Assembly: GCA_002492295.1 (NCBI GenBank)
Contig: DKYC01000057.1
Location: 1-16,561 of the forward strand
Length of the DNA: 16,561 nucleotides
Reading direction: 5' to 3'
From: Lachnospiraceae bacterium UBA7110
GTDB lineage: Bacteria > Bacillota > Clostridia > Lachnospirales > Lachnospiraceae
Shown: positions 1-8,216 of the stretch, piece by piece
Position numbering within the stretch: the stretch's first letter is position 1
How the letters are laid out: the number at the start of each line of letters is the position of its first letter
The notes under the pieces: generated by a model
Told to the model about the DNA's origin: nothing
What the model saw: the letters and a program-made list of their open reading frames with translations, nothing else
Databases searched by the model: none
Translations under genes and position numbers: made by a program

Positions 1-1519
1 CAACTGCCGCGGGATCTTGCGGATTTGGCACAACAACCGTTGGATCTTGCGGTTCCGCAAAGATTGCCTCTTCCGCGGGATCCAAAGGCGTTGTCTGCTC
101 CGGTTCCTTCACCGGTTCGGTACCCGGAAGATAATAGCAAATCACCGGTGTTCCCTTATCAACATACCCGTAAATTTCCTCCGCAACGGAATAGGGCAGA
201 TTGATACAGCCGTGCGAACCGTTTGTCTTATAAATCGTTCCGCCGAACGATTTTCTCCACCCGGCGTCATGCATACCGATATTATTGTTAAACGGCATCC
301 AGTATGAAACGGGTGTTCGATATCCTTGTCCCGCCAACGTTGCATTGCGCTCCTTATAGGTGATTCCGTAAATTCCTGCAGGCGTATCAAAGCCCCGCGC
401 GGAATTACCTGACACAAAGTCGGATTCCAAAACCAGCTCCCCCTCCACATACAACAGCAAATGCTGCGCCGTCAGATTAATCTCCACATATGTATCACCG
501 TAATCAGGAATGCCGTGTACCGCCGCAGTCTGATAGTATACCGGCGTGCGTTCCCCACTCTCTCCGTTCTGAATCATTTCCGCAAGTTCCACTGCTTCCT
601 GCTGCGTGTTCATCCACCAGCCGTAATCGCCCTTGTCAATCGTCACATCCACGTCATAACTGGTTTGGAAAATGCGTGTTTTAAAAATCGTATTATAATT
701 TTTCCGCAAATACTCCACGTAGTCCGCAACTTTTGCTTCATCTACCGTGATATCCGCTCCGTCCGTGTCAAGCCACGTGACAATCGTATCGCCGTCGAGT
801 ACCTCTTTCTGTTCACCAAATGTATAGGTAATCGTGATATCCGCATATTTCTGCAGCTTTTCAAGCGTATTTTTTAACTCCTCATTGTCCGCAGTAATCT
901 GCGCCGCTTCGTAACAACCTGCCTCGTCCAGACTGATATGCTCCTCCAGACCCTCCACTGCCGCCTGAATTGCCGCAAAGGTCTTTTCCCGGTTAAGGCG
1001 GGTTCCCTGCGTCTCCTCTACGATTTGAAATCCGGTCTTGGGGATATAATCCGATATGTAGGCATCCTTGGGCTCCGTAATAAAATCCTTGCGAAAGCCG
1101 CTTAAACCCTCAATTTTTGATTTCAGGGCCGCTTCGTCATAGGTCACCGTATTTTCCGTATTCTGCTCGTTTTCCTGCCGGATAAACCATAGCAGGCTGT
1201 TTTGCTGCGCCAAAATCTGTTCAAAAGGCTCCACCGACGTATAGGACAGTCCAATGTCCGCACCCGATATTCCCTCCACCAGCACGGAACCGTCCGGCTT
1301 TCGCTGCTCCACCTCAAGAACATAGCCCTGAATGCGCTGCGTAAGCTGTGGTATCGTCATTCCGGAAACGTCTATCTGGTCAATTACCGTCCCGTTCATG
1401 AAACAGGTTTGATAGTGGTTAAAGCCGTACAGATAAACGGCCAAAATACAAAACACCGGTACGCCCAAAAACGCTGACAGGATAAGCGCTTTCTTTTTAT
1501 TCCATTTTCGTTTCGTCAT
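1..1519 (-). CDS. Membrane-anchored L,D-transpeptidase (YkuD domain), C-terminus cut by window edge
   Basis: L,D-transpeptidases cross-link or modify peptidoglycan at the cell surface using an active-site cysteine. The frame runs open from ATG at 1519 to the left edge (506 codons, no stop), so the gene is partial at its C-terminus. Seen in the translation: a short basic N-terminus (MTKRKWNKKK), one hydrophobic segment at about residues 11-30 that would anchor the protein, a region of about 300 residues resembling the peptidoglycan-binding-like domain (PG_binding_4) often found before YkuD in clostridial enzymes, and then the YkuD core with His417 (GMHDAGW) and the signature NGSHGCINLP with His436 and catalytic Cys438. 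From about residue 465 comes a Pro/Glu-rich tail containing two PQDP units. The start is supported by GGAAAGGA about 10 nt upstream. Family assignment is firm; the exact substrate (3-3 cross-linking or protein attachment) cannot be told. Confidence 0.9.
   Translation of the reverse strand, partial: MTKRKWNKKKALILSAFLGVPVFCILAVYLYGFNHYQTCFMNGTVIDQIDVSGMTIPQLTQRIQGYVLEVEQRKPDGSVLVEGISGADIGLSYTSVEPFEQILAQQNSLLWFIRQENEQNTENTVTYDEAALKSKIEGLSGFRKDFITEPKDAYISDYIPKTGFQIVEETQGTRLNREKTFAAIQAAVEGLEEHISLDEAGCYEAAQITADNEELKNTLEKLQKYADITITYTFGEQKEVLDGDTIVTWLDTDGADITVDEAKVADYVEYLRKNYNTIFKTRIFQTSYDVDVTIDKGDYGWWMNTQQEAVELAEMIQNGESGERTPVYYQTAAVHGIPDYGDTYVEINLTAQHLLLYVEGELVLESDFVSGNSARGFDTPAGIYGITYKERNATLAGQGYRTPVSYWMPFNNNIGMHDAGWRKSFGGTIYKTNGSHGCINLPYSVAEEIYGYVDKGTPVICYYLPGTEPVKEPEQTTPLDPAEEAIFAEPQDPTVVVPNPQDPAAV
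12..52 (-). repeat. 30-bp-period repeat in the L,D-transpeptidase tail
   Basis: The 11-mer GGATCTTGCGG occurs at 12-22 and again at 42-52, exactly 30 bp apart and in frame. It encodes PQDP at a ten-residue period in the Pro-rich tail after the catalytic domain. Only about one and a half units are visible because the window ends, so whether this is the beginning of a longer tandem array cannot be decided here. Confidence 0.55.
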
Positions 1520-1581
1520 AAAACTGTATTCCTTTCCAAAAAACGCGCGGTTTTAGGTTCATTCCCTGACCGCTTATGCCC

Positions 1582-1609
1582 ATTATAACAGATTTCAATG
1601 TAATTTAAC
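1582..1609 (-). promoter_or_regulatory. Probable extended -10 promoter of the L,D-transpeptidase gene
   Basis: Read on the minus strand, a perfect TATAAT lies at 1587-1582, preceded by TG and one base (extended -10). The -35 is poor: GTTAAA at 1609-1604 with a 16-bp spacer, or TGTTAA with 17. Transcription would start near 1575, giving a leader of about 55 nt before the ATG at 1519. Confidence 0.6.
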
Positions 1610-1717
1610 ATAAAATTATGACATCTGTTGTAATCATTTTATGGAAATATTTTTATATTCCGTTCCAGGTAATAACCACTGATTCATTTATCCAATGCCT
1701 TCCTACTTGGAATAAAC

Positions 1718-1774
1718 AAAAAAGCGTTATTCCGAAAAACGTGCATAACAGCCTTTTTCGAAATAACGCTTTTT
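1718..1774. terminator. Strong near-perfect hairpin terminator after gltD
   Basis: Arms 1719-1739 and 1754-1774 pair at 20 of 21 positions around a 14-nt loop. The outer ends are A-runs and T-runs, so a U-tract follows the stem in either direction. It begins 7 nt after the gltD stop and separates the gltBD operon from the L,D-transpeptidase gene on the same strand. The symmetric form should work both ways, although no plus-strand gene precedes it here. Confidence 0.85.
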
Positions 1775-1781
1775 ATGTCTC

Positions 1782-3275
1782 CTACTGAATATACATATTC
1801 GAATACCCCATCAGGCTCTCGTCCACCGCCCGTGCGCACTCGCGTCCCTGGCGGATTGCCTTAACGACAAGCGACTGCCCTGTGTGCATATCGCCCGCCA
1901 CAAACACATTCGGGGCACTTGTCTGAAAGCTGCCAGGCTCCGTCTTTACATTTGTCCGTGCGTCAAGTTCTACACCAAAAGCATCGGTCACATACTTCTG
2001 ACTGCCCAAAAAGCCCGCCGCAATCAGCACAAGCTGCGCCTCAAGCACCTGCTCGCTGCCCTCGACTTCCTTCCTATTCATCCTGCCTGTTGCAGCGTCC
2101 TTTTCCCACGCAAGCTTTACAATTTTCACACCCGAAAGGTTCCCGCCCTTATCCTTCAGAAATTCCTTCACTGTCGCCTCATAAATGCGGGGGTCATGCC
2201 CAAATAGCGCAATCGCCTCCTCCTGACCGTAATCTGTCTTGCAGACCTTCGGCCACTCTGGCCATGGGTTATTCTCAGCTCTCGTATCCGGTGCTTTTGG
2301 CATCATCTCAACCTGCGTCACCGATTTTGCCCCTAGCCTGATGGAAGTACCGACACAGTCATTGCCTGTGTCACCGCCGCCGATAATCACCACATTCTTT
2401 CCTTTCACAGGCACAAAACCGTTATCCTTTAAATCCGAATCCAAAAGGCTTTTTGTCACGCCTTTCAGGAAATCCACTGCAAAGTAAATCCCTTTCGCAT
2501 CTCTCCCCGATGCGTTAATATCGCGCGGATTCGACGCTCCGCATGCAAGCACCACGCGGTCAAAACCCTCAACCAGTTTCTTTGATTTCGCGTCCTTTCC
2601 AATGTCCGTGTTTGTTATAAATTTAACGCCTTCTTCTTCCATAATCTTAATCTTCCGTTCAATAATATGCTTTTCCAGCTTCATATTCGGAATGCCGTAC
2701 ATCAGAAGTCCGCCAACACGGTCACTGCGTTCAAAAACCGTCACATTATGACCGCGCTTGTTGAGCTGGTCCGCCACCGCAAGTCCCGACGGACCGCTGC
2801 CGATAACCGCCACCGTCTTGTTTGTGCGTACCTTGGGCGGTTTTGCTGCCGCAAGTCCCGTCTTGTATGCGTTTTCAATAATCGCGTACTCGTTTTCTTT
2901 CGTTGCCACCGCGTCGCCGTTCAGTCCGCACGTACACGCGTTCTCACACAAAGCAGGACAAACCCTTGACGTAAATTCCGGAAAATTGTTCGTCTTTTTC
3001 AGCCTGTTGTACGCGCGCTCCCAGTTTCCCGTATAAACCAAATCATTCCACTCCGGCACAAGATTGTGCAGCGGGCATCCCGAAGTCATACCCGCAAGCG
3101 TCATCCCCGACTGGCAGAACGGCACGCCGCATTCCATACAACGCGCCCCCTGCTTTTGCTGCTCCTCCATCGTAAGATGCGTGTGAAACTCGTTAAAATG
3201 CTTTACCCGCTCCTTCGGCGCCTGCGCCGCAGAGGTTTTTCTCTCATAATCCAAAAATCCTGTTGGCTTTCCCAT
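1782..3275 (-). CDS. gltD: Glutamate synthase (NADPH) small subunit
   Basis: The beta subunit of glutamate synthase oxidises NADPH through FAD and passes electrons over iron-sulfur clusters to the GltB subunit. The protein is 497 residues, normal for the family. Visible motifs: an N-terminal cysteine-rich region for [4Fe-4S] clusters (Cys46, Cys49, Cys54, Cys67, then Cys106, Cys110, Cys114 and Cys116); an FAD Rossmann motif GSGPSG at 159-164 followed by the acidic residue Glu182; a NADPH motif GGGDTGND around 299-306; and the C-terminal GDMHTGQSLV stretch near the FAD. The open frame extends upstream to 3341, but that would overlap the end of gltB; ATG at 3275 has GTGAGGAAAAAG just before it and gives the usual MGKPTGF N-terminus. 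It lies 31 bp downstream of gltB in one operon, with a terminator directly after it. Confidence 0.96.
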   Translation of the reverse strand: MGKPTGFLDYERKTSAAQAPKERVKHFNEFHTHLTMEEQQKQGARCMECGVPFCQSGMTLAGMTSGCPLHNLVPEWNDLVYTGNWERAYNRLKKTNNFPEFTSRVCPALCENACTCGLNGDAVATKENEYAIIENAYKTGLAAAKPPKVRTNKTVAVIGSGPSGLAVADQLNKRGHNVTVFERSDRVGGLLMYGIPNMKLEKHIIERKIKIMEEEGVKFITNTDIGKDAKSKKLVEGFDRVVLACGASNPRDINASGRDAKGIYFAVDFLKGVTKSLLDSDLKDNGFVPVKGKNVVIIGGGDTGNDCVGTSIRLGAKSVTQVEMMPKAPDTRAENNPWPEWPKVCKTDYGQEEAIALFGHDPRIYEATVKEFLKDKGGNLSGVKIVKLAWEKDAATGRMNRKEVEGSEQVLEAQLVLIAAGFLGSQKYVTDAFGVELDARTNVKTEPGSFQTSAPNVFVAGDMHTGQSLVVKAIRQGRECARAVDESLMGYSNMYIQ

Positions 3276-3306
3276 CTTTTTCCTCACTTTCCACAGATAC
3301 ATCACA

Positions 3307-6300
3307 TTATTTTTGTTTTGTGTTGGCATAGAATGCCTCAATCTGCGCCTGCTCCGCGCTCAGTCCTTTCTCCTCCATCTGCACGATAGTCTTTAGCATT
3401 CTGTCATAATCATAAGGAATAATCTTTTTAAACTTCGGCAGGTACTCGCCAAAATTGTCAAGAATTTGCTTGCCCTTTTTAGAACCCGTACACTTCACGT
3501 GCTCCTCTATCATTTCCTTAAGCTCAATCACATCATATTTATTCGTAATCTCGCTCATCAGAATCATTTCCTTATTTACCCGGATATAAAGGTCATTCTC
3601 CTCATCCAAGACATACGCAATCCCGCCGCTCATGCCCGCCGCAAAATTCTTACCCGTGCCGCCGAGCACAACCACACGTCCGCCGGTCATATATTCACAG
3701 CCGTGGTCGCCCACGCCCTCGACAACCGCAAGCGCACCCGAATTTCTGACGCAGAACCGCTCACCCGCAACACCATTGATAAACGCTTTTCCGCTCGTCG
3801 CCCCGTAAAGCGCAACGTTGCCGATAATCACATTCTCATCCTGCTTAAAAGTGCTTCCTTTCGGCGGGTACACAATCAGCTTGCCGCCCGATAAGCCCTT
3901 GCCGAAATAATCGTTGGAATCACCCGCAAGCTCAAGCGTCAGACCGTTCGGGATGAACGCGCCAAAACTCTGTCCGCCCGCACCGTTACAACGCACCCTG
4001 TAGGTATCCTCCTCCAGCGTATTGTAATACCGCTTCGTAATTTCCGAACCAAAAATCGTACCAAACGCGCGGTCCGTATTTGTCACGTCCAACTCAATCG
4101 TTTTCTTCTCCCCTGCCGCAAGCGCACCGCCAAGCTTTTTCAATAAAACCTTCTCGTCAAGCGTCTTTTCCAGTTCAAAATCATAAACCTGTTTTGCGTC
4201 AAACACCGCTTTCTCCTTCTGATAAGGATTGCTCAAAATCAGGCTCAAATCAAGCGCAGGCGTACCCTTTGGCAGATTTTCCTTCTTCTTTAGCAGGTCC
4301 GTATGCCCTACCAGTTCATCGACCGTTCTTACGCCAAGCCGCGCCATATATTCCCGAAGCTCCTGCGCGATAAACTTCATAAAATTCATCACATATTCCG
4401 GCTTGCCCTGGAACCTCTTTCTCAGCTCCGGATTTTGCGTCGCCACCCCCACAGGACACGTATCAAGGTTGCAGACACGCATCATCACGCATCCCATTGT
4501 GACAAGCGGCGCCGTCGCAAAGCCAAACTCCTCCGCGCCCAAAATTGCCGCAATCGCCACGTCACGCCCAGTCATCAGCTTACCGTCCGTTTCAATGCGC
4601 ACCTTGTTTCGCAGACCGTTCTGTATCAACGTCTGATGCGTCTCCGCAAGACCAAGCTCCCACGGAAGTCCCGCATTGTGAATCGAGCTTTTTGGCGCCG
4701 CGCCCGTACCGCCGTCATAACCGGAAATCAGCACAACCTGCGCCCCCGCCTTTGCCACGCCTGCGGCAACCGTACCGACGCCTGCCTCCGAGACGAGTTT
4801 AACACTGATCCGTGCATCCTTGTTGGAATTTTTCAAATCATAAATCAACTGCGCCAAGTCCTCAATCGAATAAATATCATGGTGAGGCGGAGGCGAAATC
4901 AACCCTACGCCGGGCGTTGAATGCCTCGTCTTTGCAATCCACGGATACACTTTTCCCGCAGGAAGATGACCGCCCTCGCCCGGCTTTGCGCCCTGCGCCA
5001 TCTTAATCTGAATCTCCTGCGCACTCACCAAATAGCGGCTTGTCACACCGAACCGTCCGCTTGCGACCTGCTTGATTGCCGAGCAGCGGTTCAATCCGTC
5101 CGCCCCGGTAACCATGCGCTCCAAATCCTCGCCGCCCTCGCCCGAGTTTGACTTTCCATGAAGCGTGTTCATCGCAATGGCAAGCGTCTCGTGCGCCTCT
5201 TTGGAAATCGAGCCGTACGACATCGCGCCCGTCTTAAACCGTTTGACAATACACTCAACAGGCTCAACCTCGTCAATCGGAACACCTTTCTTAGGATAAT
5301 TAAAATCAATCAGACCGCGGATATTGCGCACACTGCTCTCAGCGTTCAAAAGCGCGGAATACTGCTTAAACATCTCGTAATCGCCGCGTTTTGTCGCCTG
5401 CTGCAGCAAATGTATGGTGGCAGGATTGTATAAATGCTCCTCCGCACCGCCCCTCGACTTATGCTGTCCGGGACTGTCAAGCGTCAAATCCGTGGCAAGG
5501 CCGAGCGGGTCAAACGCGTGGGAATGCAAATCGTCCACCTCTTTTGCAATATCCGCAAGACTGATGCCGCCAATCCGGCATACCGTGTTTGTGAAATATT
5601 TGTTAATCACATCCGAATCAATACCGACCGCCTCAAAAATCTGCGAACCCTGATATGACTGGATTGTGGAAATCCCCATTTTTGACGCAATCTTTACAAT
5701 GCCGTGCAAAATGGCATCATTGTAATCATCCACCGCCGCATGGTAATCCTTATCAAGCATCCCCGTGTCAATCAGCTCCTTAATCGACTCCTGCGCAAGA
5801 TAGGGATTGATTGCACACGCACCGTAGCCAATCAATGCCGCAAAGTCATGCACCTCCCGCGGTTCCGCTGATTCCAAAATCAGCGCCACGCTCGTTCTCT
5901 TTTTGGTGCGCACCAAATGCTTTTGCATTGCAGAAACTGCCAAAAGGGACGGAATTGCGACATGGTTCTCATCCACGCCCCTGTCCGATAAAATAATGAT
6001 ATTGACGCCGTCGCGGTATGCGCGGTCCACCTCCACATAAAGGCGGTCAATCGCACGCTCAAGGCTTGTGTTTTTATAATAAATAATCGGAATAACCTCT
6101 ACCTGAAAGCCTTCCCGTTTCATATTCTTGATTTTCAGCAAATCCGTCGTCGTAAGGATTGGATTATTGACCTTTAACACATTACAGTTCTTTTCCGTAT
6201 CATGAAGGATATTTCCGTCCTTTCCGATGTAAACCGTCGTTGCCGTGACAACCTCCTCGCGGATTGCGTCAATCGGCGGATTGGTAACCTGCGCAAACTG

Positions 6301-7851
6301 CTGCTTAAAATAATGCGAAAGCTGATGATGCGTTTTGGAAAGCACCGGAATCGGCGTATCGACGCCCATTGCGCCGATGCTTTCACTGCCGCTCCTTGCC
6401 ATTGGCAAAATGCTCGTTTTCAGCTCCTCATAAGTATAGCCAAACGCCTTCTGCATCTGTTGCCGCTGCGCATTGGAAAACTCCGGCACCCGCACATTCG
6501 GTATCTTTAGTTCCTTCAACGTCACAAGGTTGGAGTCAAGCCACTCTCCGTAAGGACGGCGCTTTGCGTAGTGCTCCTTTAAGGTATCATCATCAATAAT
6601 CTCGCCCTTCACCGTATCGACAAGGAGCATCTTTCCGGGACGCAGTCTGTCCTTTTTCACAATCTTTGCCGCGTCAATCGGAAGCACGCCCACCTCCGAC
6701 GAAAGGATTAACTGATCGTCCGACGTGATATAATATCTTGACGGTCTAAGCCCATTGCGGTCAAGCACCGCACCCATGATATCCCCGTCGGAAAAAAGGA
6801 TTGACGCGGGACCGTCCCACGGCTCCATCATCGTCGCATAATACTGGTAAAAATCCTTCTTTGACTGCGACATGGTACGGTTGTTTGCCCACGGCTCTGG
6901 AATGGTAATCATCACCGCAAGCGGCAGCTCCATACCGCTCATTACGAGAAACTCCAGCGTGTTGTCAAGCATCGCCGAATCGGAACCCTGCGCATTGACA
7001 ACGGGCAGTACCTTATGGAACTCGCGGCTCAAAAACTCCGATTCCATGTTTTCCTCGCGGGCAATCATTTTGTCAACATTGCCACGGATAGTGTTAATCT
7101 CGCCGTTATGTACGATAAAACGGTTCGGGTGCGCCCGCTCCCAGCTCGGATTTGTGTTTGTGGAGAAACGCGAATGCACGATTGCAATCGCCGAAACATA
7201 ATCCTCGCTCTGCAAATCACTGAAAAATGTCCGAAGCTGCTTTACCAGAAACATTCCCTTATAAACAATCGTCCTGCTGCTCAAAGACACGACATAGGTA
7301 TTGTCCGAGCTCTGCTCAAAAACACGCCTTGCGATATAGAGCTTTCTGTCAAAGGCAAGACCCTTTTCCACAGTTTCCGGCTTTTTTACAAACGCCTGCA
7401 GGATGCAGGGCATACACTCGACCGCCTTATGCCCAAGAACAGACGGCACACAGGGAACCTCACGCCAGCCTAGAAATTCCAAGCCTTCCTTCTCAACGAT
7501 AATCTCAAACATCTTCTTTGCCTGATTACGCTTGAGCTCATCCTGCGGAAAGAAAAACATCCCGACACCATATTCGCGCTCGCCGCCAAGCGTGATGCCG
7601 AGCGGCTTTGTCACCTTCGTAAAAAAGCCGTGGCAAATCTGTACCAGAATACCGACACCGTCACCTGTCTTTCCCTCTGCGTCTTTTCCTGCCCTATGCT
7701 CCAGATTTTCCACAATTCGCAAGGCATTCTCTACCGTTTCCCTTGACTTTTGCCCCTTAATATTTACAACCGCACCGATACCGCAGTTATCATGCTCATA
7801 TTCCGCCCTGTAAAGCGGCGCCTGGGGGACATTTAATTTCGCATCAAACAT
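3307..7851 (-). CDS. gltB: Glutamate synthase (NADPH) large subunit
   Basis: The alpha subunit hydrolyses glutamine in its class II amidotransferase domain, channels the ammonia, and reductively aminates 2-oxoglutarate on FMN to give two glutamates in all. The protein is 1514 residues, the full family length. Cys23 in the DNCGIGAV motif is the expected N-terminal nucleophile, implying removal of a 22-residue propeptide. The amidotransferase domain fills roughly residues 23-430, followed by the central domain. The FMN synthase domain, about 840-1200, has PGEGGHLPAGK and GYDGGTGAAP. The [3Fe-4S] ligands are seen as C-x5-C-x4-C at Cys1121, Cys1127 and Cys1132. The C-terminal GXG-type glycine-rich beta-helix follows, about 1240-1470. 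A strong AAGGAGGAAG site precedes the ATG. It is first gene of gltBD, with its own sigma-A promoter and an attenuator-like leader. Confidence 0.97.
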   Translation of the reverse strand: MFDAKLNVPQAPLYRAEYEHDNCGIGAVVNIKGQKSRETVENALRIVENLEHRAGKDAEGKTGDGVGILVQICHGFFTKVTKPLGITLGGEREYGVGMFFFPQDELKRNQAKKMFEIIVEKEGLEFLGWREVPCVPSVLGHKAVECMPCILQAFVKKPETVEKGLAFDRKLYIARRVFEQSSDNTYVVSLSSRTIVYKGMFLVKQLRTFFSDLQSEDYVSAIAIVHSRFSTNTNPSWERAHPNRFIVHNGEINTIRGNVDKMIAREENMESEFLSREFHKVLPVVNAQGSDSAMLDNTLEFLVMSGMELPLAVMITIPEPWANNRTMSQSKKDFYQYYATMMEPWDGPASILFSDGDIMGAVLDRNGLRPSRYYITSDDQLILSSEVGVLPIDAAKIVKKDRLRPGKMLLVDTVKGEIIDDDTLKEHYAKRRPYGEWLDSNLVTLKELKIPNVRVPEFSNAQRQQMQKAFGYTYEELKTSILPMARSGSESIGAMGVDTPIPVLSKTHHQLSHYFKQQFAQVTNPPIDAIREEVVTATTVYIGKDGNILHDTEKNCNVLKVNNPILTTTDLLKIKNMKREGFQVEVIPIIYYKNTSLERAIDRLYVEVDRAYRDGVNIIILSDRGVDENHVAIPSLLAVSAMQKHLVRTKKRTSVALILESAEPREVHDFAALIGYGACAINPYLAQESIKELIDTGMLDKDYHAAVDDYNDAILHGIVKIASKMGISTIQSYQGSQIFEAVGIDSDVINKYFTNTVCRIGGISLADIAKEVDDLHSHAFDPLGLATDLTLDSPGQHKSRGGAEEHLYNPATIHLLQQATKRGDYEMFKQYSALLNAESSVRNIRGLIDFNYPKKGVPIDEVEPVECIVKRFKTGAMSYGSISKEAHETLAIAMNTLHGKSNSGEGGEDLERMVTGADGLNRCSAIKQVASGRFGVTSRYLVSAQEIQIKMAQGAKPGEGGHLPAGKVYPWIAKTRHSTPGVGLISPPPHHDIYSIEDLAQLIYDLKNSNKDARISVKLVSEAGVGTVAAGVAKAGAQVVLISGYDGGTGAAPKSSIHNAGLPWELGLAETHQTLIQNGLRNKVRIETDGKLMTGRDVAIAAILGAEEFGFATAPLVTMGCVMMRVCNLDTCPVGVATQNPELRKRFQGKPEYVMNFMKFIAQELREYMARLGVRTVDELVGHTDLLKKKENLPKGTPALDLSLILSNPYQKEKAVFDAKQVYDFELEKTLDEKVLLKKLGGALAAGEKKTIELDVTNTDRAFGTIFGSEITKRYYNTLEEDTYRVRCNGAGGQSFGAFIPNGLTLELAGDSNDYFGKGLSGGKLIVYPPKGSTFKQDENVIIGNVALYGATSGKAFINGVAGERFCVRNSGALAVVEGVGDHGCEYMTGGRVVVLGGTGKNFAAGMSGGIAYVLDEENDLYIRVNKEMILMSEITNKYDVIELKEMIEEHVKCTGSKKGKQILDNFGEYLPKFKKIIPYDYDRMLKTIVQMEEKGLSAEQAQIEAFYANTKQK

Positions 7852-7910
7852 CTAATCTTCCTCCTTATCAGACCAAACACAAACGCGTTTTGCGCGTTGG
7901 CTAATCGGAC

Positions 7911-7954
7911 AAAAAAAAGTAACCAAAAAACGCCTTTAACCGCCTTTGGTTACT
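7911..7954 (-). terminator. gltB: Intrinsic terminator inside the gltBD leader (attenuator)
   Basis: On the minus strand AGTAACCAAA (7954-7945) pairs perfectly with TTTGGTTACT (7927-7918) around a 17-nt loop and runs straight into eight T residues (7918-7911). It sits about 55 nt after the predicted start of transcription and 60 nt before the gltB ATG, so read-through must be regulated or partial for gltBD to be made. Its left arm is shared with a competing hairpin. Confidence 0.8.
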
Positions 7955-7999
7955 CTGATTATTATTTCCATATTTTAGTAGTTCTTTTTTGTACTACTA
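7937..7999 (-). promoter_or_regulatory. gltB: Candidate antiterminator element: two leader hairpins, one excluding the terminator
   Basis: Hairpin 2 (7952-7937) has the stem TAACC/GGTTA with the six-base loop AAAGGC; it uses the same TAACC that forms the left arm of the terminator, so the two structures cannot coexist. Hairpin 1 (7999-7976) has the 7-bp stem TAGTAGT/ACTACTA; adding an A-A mismatch and a C-G pair closes it on six A residues. Known fact: ANTAR-domain antiterminators bind paired hairpins with six-base loops having A at position 1 and G at position 4, the second overlapping a terminator. Hairpin 2 fits that rule; hairpin 1 does not have the G, and the 23-nt linker is long. The switch geometry is seen; the ANTAR link is inference. 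Confidence 0.5.
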
Positions 8000-8013
8000 T
8001 ACTTTACGTTAGC

Positions 8014-8042
8014 ATTATAGAAAATTTTTCTGCGTTTGTAAA
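8014..8042 (-). promoter_or_regulatory. gltB: Sigma-A promoter of gltBD
   Basis: On the minus strand TTTACA (8042-8037) and TATAAT (8019-8014) are separated by exactly 17 bp. Transcription should start near 8007, giving a leader of about 155 nt that contains the two hairpins and the terminator. Confidence 0.82.
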
Positions 8043-8148
8043 GGGGTATTTGTAAATTTGTTGCACTTTTTTCGAATATATTGATTTTAACGTGCGTTTT
8101 AGTGCATCTTGTGACTTTCTTTTTCTGTTATCATTTCAATGTTTCCGC

Positions 8149-8177
8149 GTGACATTTCCCACATATGATAGTATAAT
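8149..8177 (+). promoter_or_regulatory. Sigma-A promoter of the flavin reductase gene
   Basis: GTGACA (8149-8154) and TATAAT (8172-8177) have a 17-bp spacer. Transcription would start near 8184, about 33 nt before the ATG at 8217, leaving room for the AAAGGAAG ribosome site but for no regulatory leader. Confidence 0.8.
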
Positions 8178-8216
8178 TTGATATATAAAGGAATGAAAAC
8201 AGAAAGGAAGAAGCAT

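Larger units (their letters stand above)
7852..8216. other. Divergent intergenic region between gltB and the flavin reductase gene
   Basis: This 365-bp stretch has no credible gene. It holds, from left to right, the gltB ribosome site (7857-7867), a small hairpin (7882-7898: arms AACGCG/CGCGTT), an intrinsic terminator (7911-7954) overlapped by an alternative hairpin (7937-7952), a second hairpin (7976-7999), the gltB promoter (8014-8042), an AT-rich spacer of about 105 bp in which I recognise nothing firm, and the plus-strand promoter (8149-8177). Confidence 0.8.

Noticed and set aside
461..877. Plus-strand 138-codon frame in the first gene
   Set aside because: Opposite strand of the L,D-transpeptidase frame, which is open for 506 codons and has the HGCIN active site.
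1782..3341. Longer gltD reading frame starting at 3341
   Set aside because: It would overlap the gltB end by 35 bp, has no ribosome site, and adds residues not typical of GltD; ATG 3275 fits better.
4303..4920. Plus-strand open frame of 205 codons within gltB
   Set aside because: Arg/His/Asn-rich translation typical of a shadow frame; gltB on the other strand has clear catalytic motifs through the whole interval.
8062..8106. Inverted TGCACT/AGTGCA pair in the divergent intergenic region as an operator
   Set aside because: Only six bases match, separated by more than 30 bp in AT-rich DNA; easily chance.
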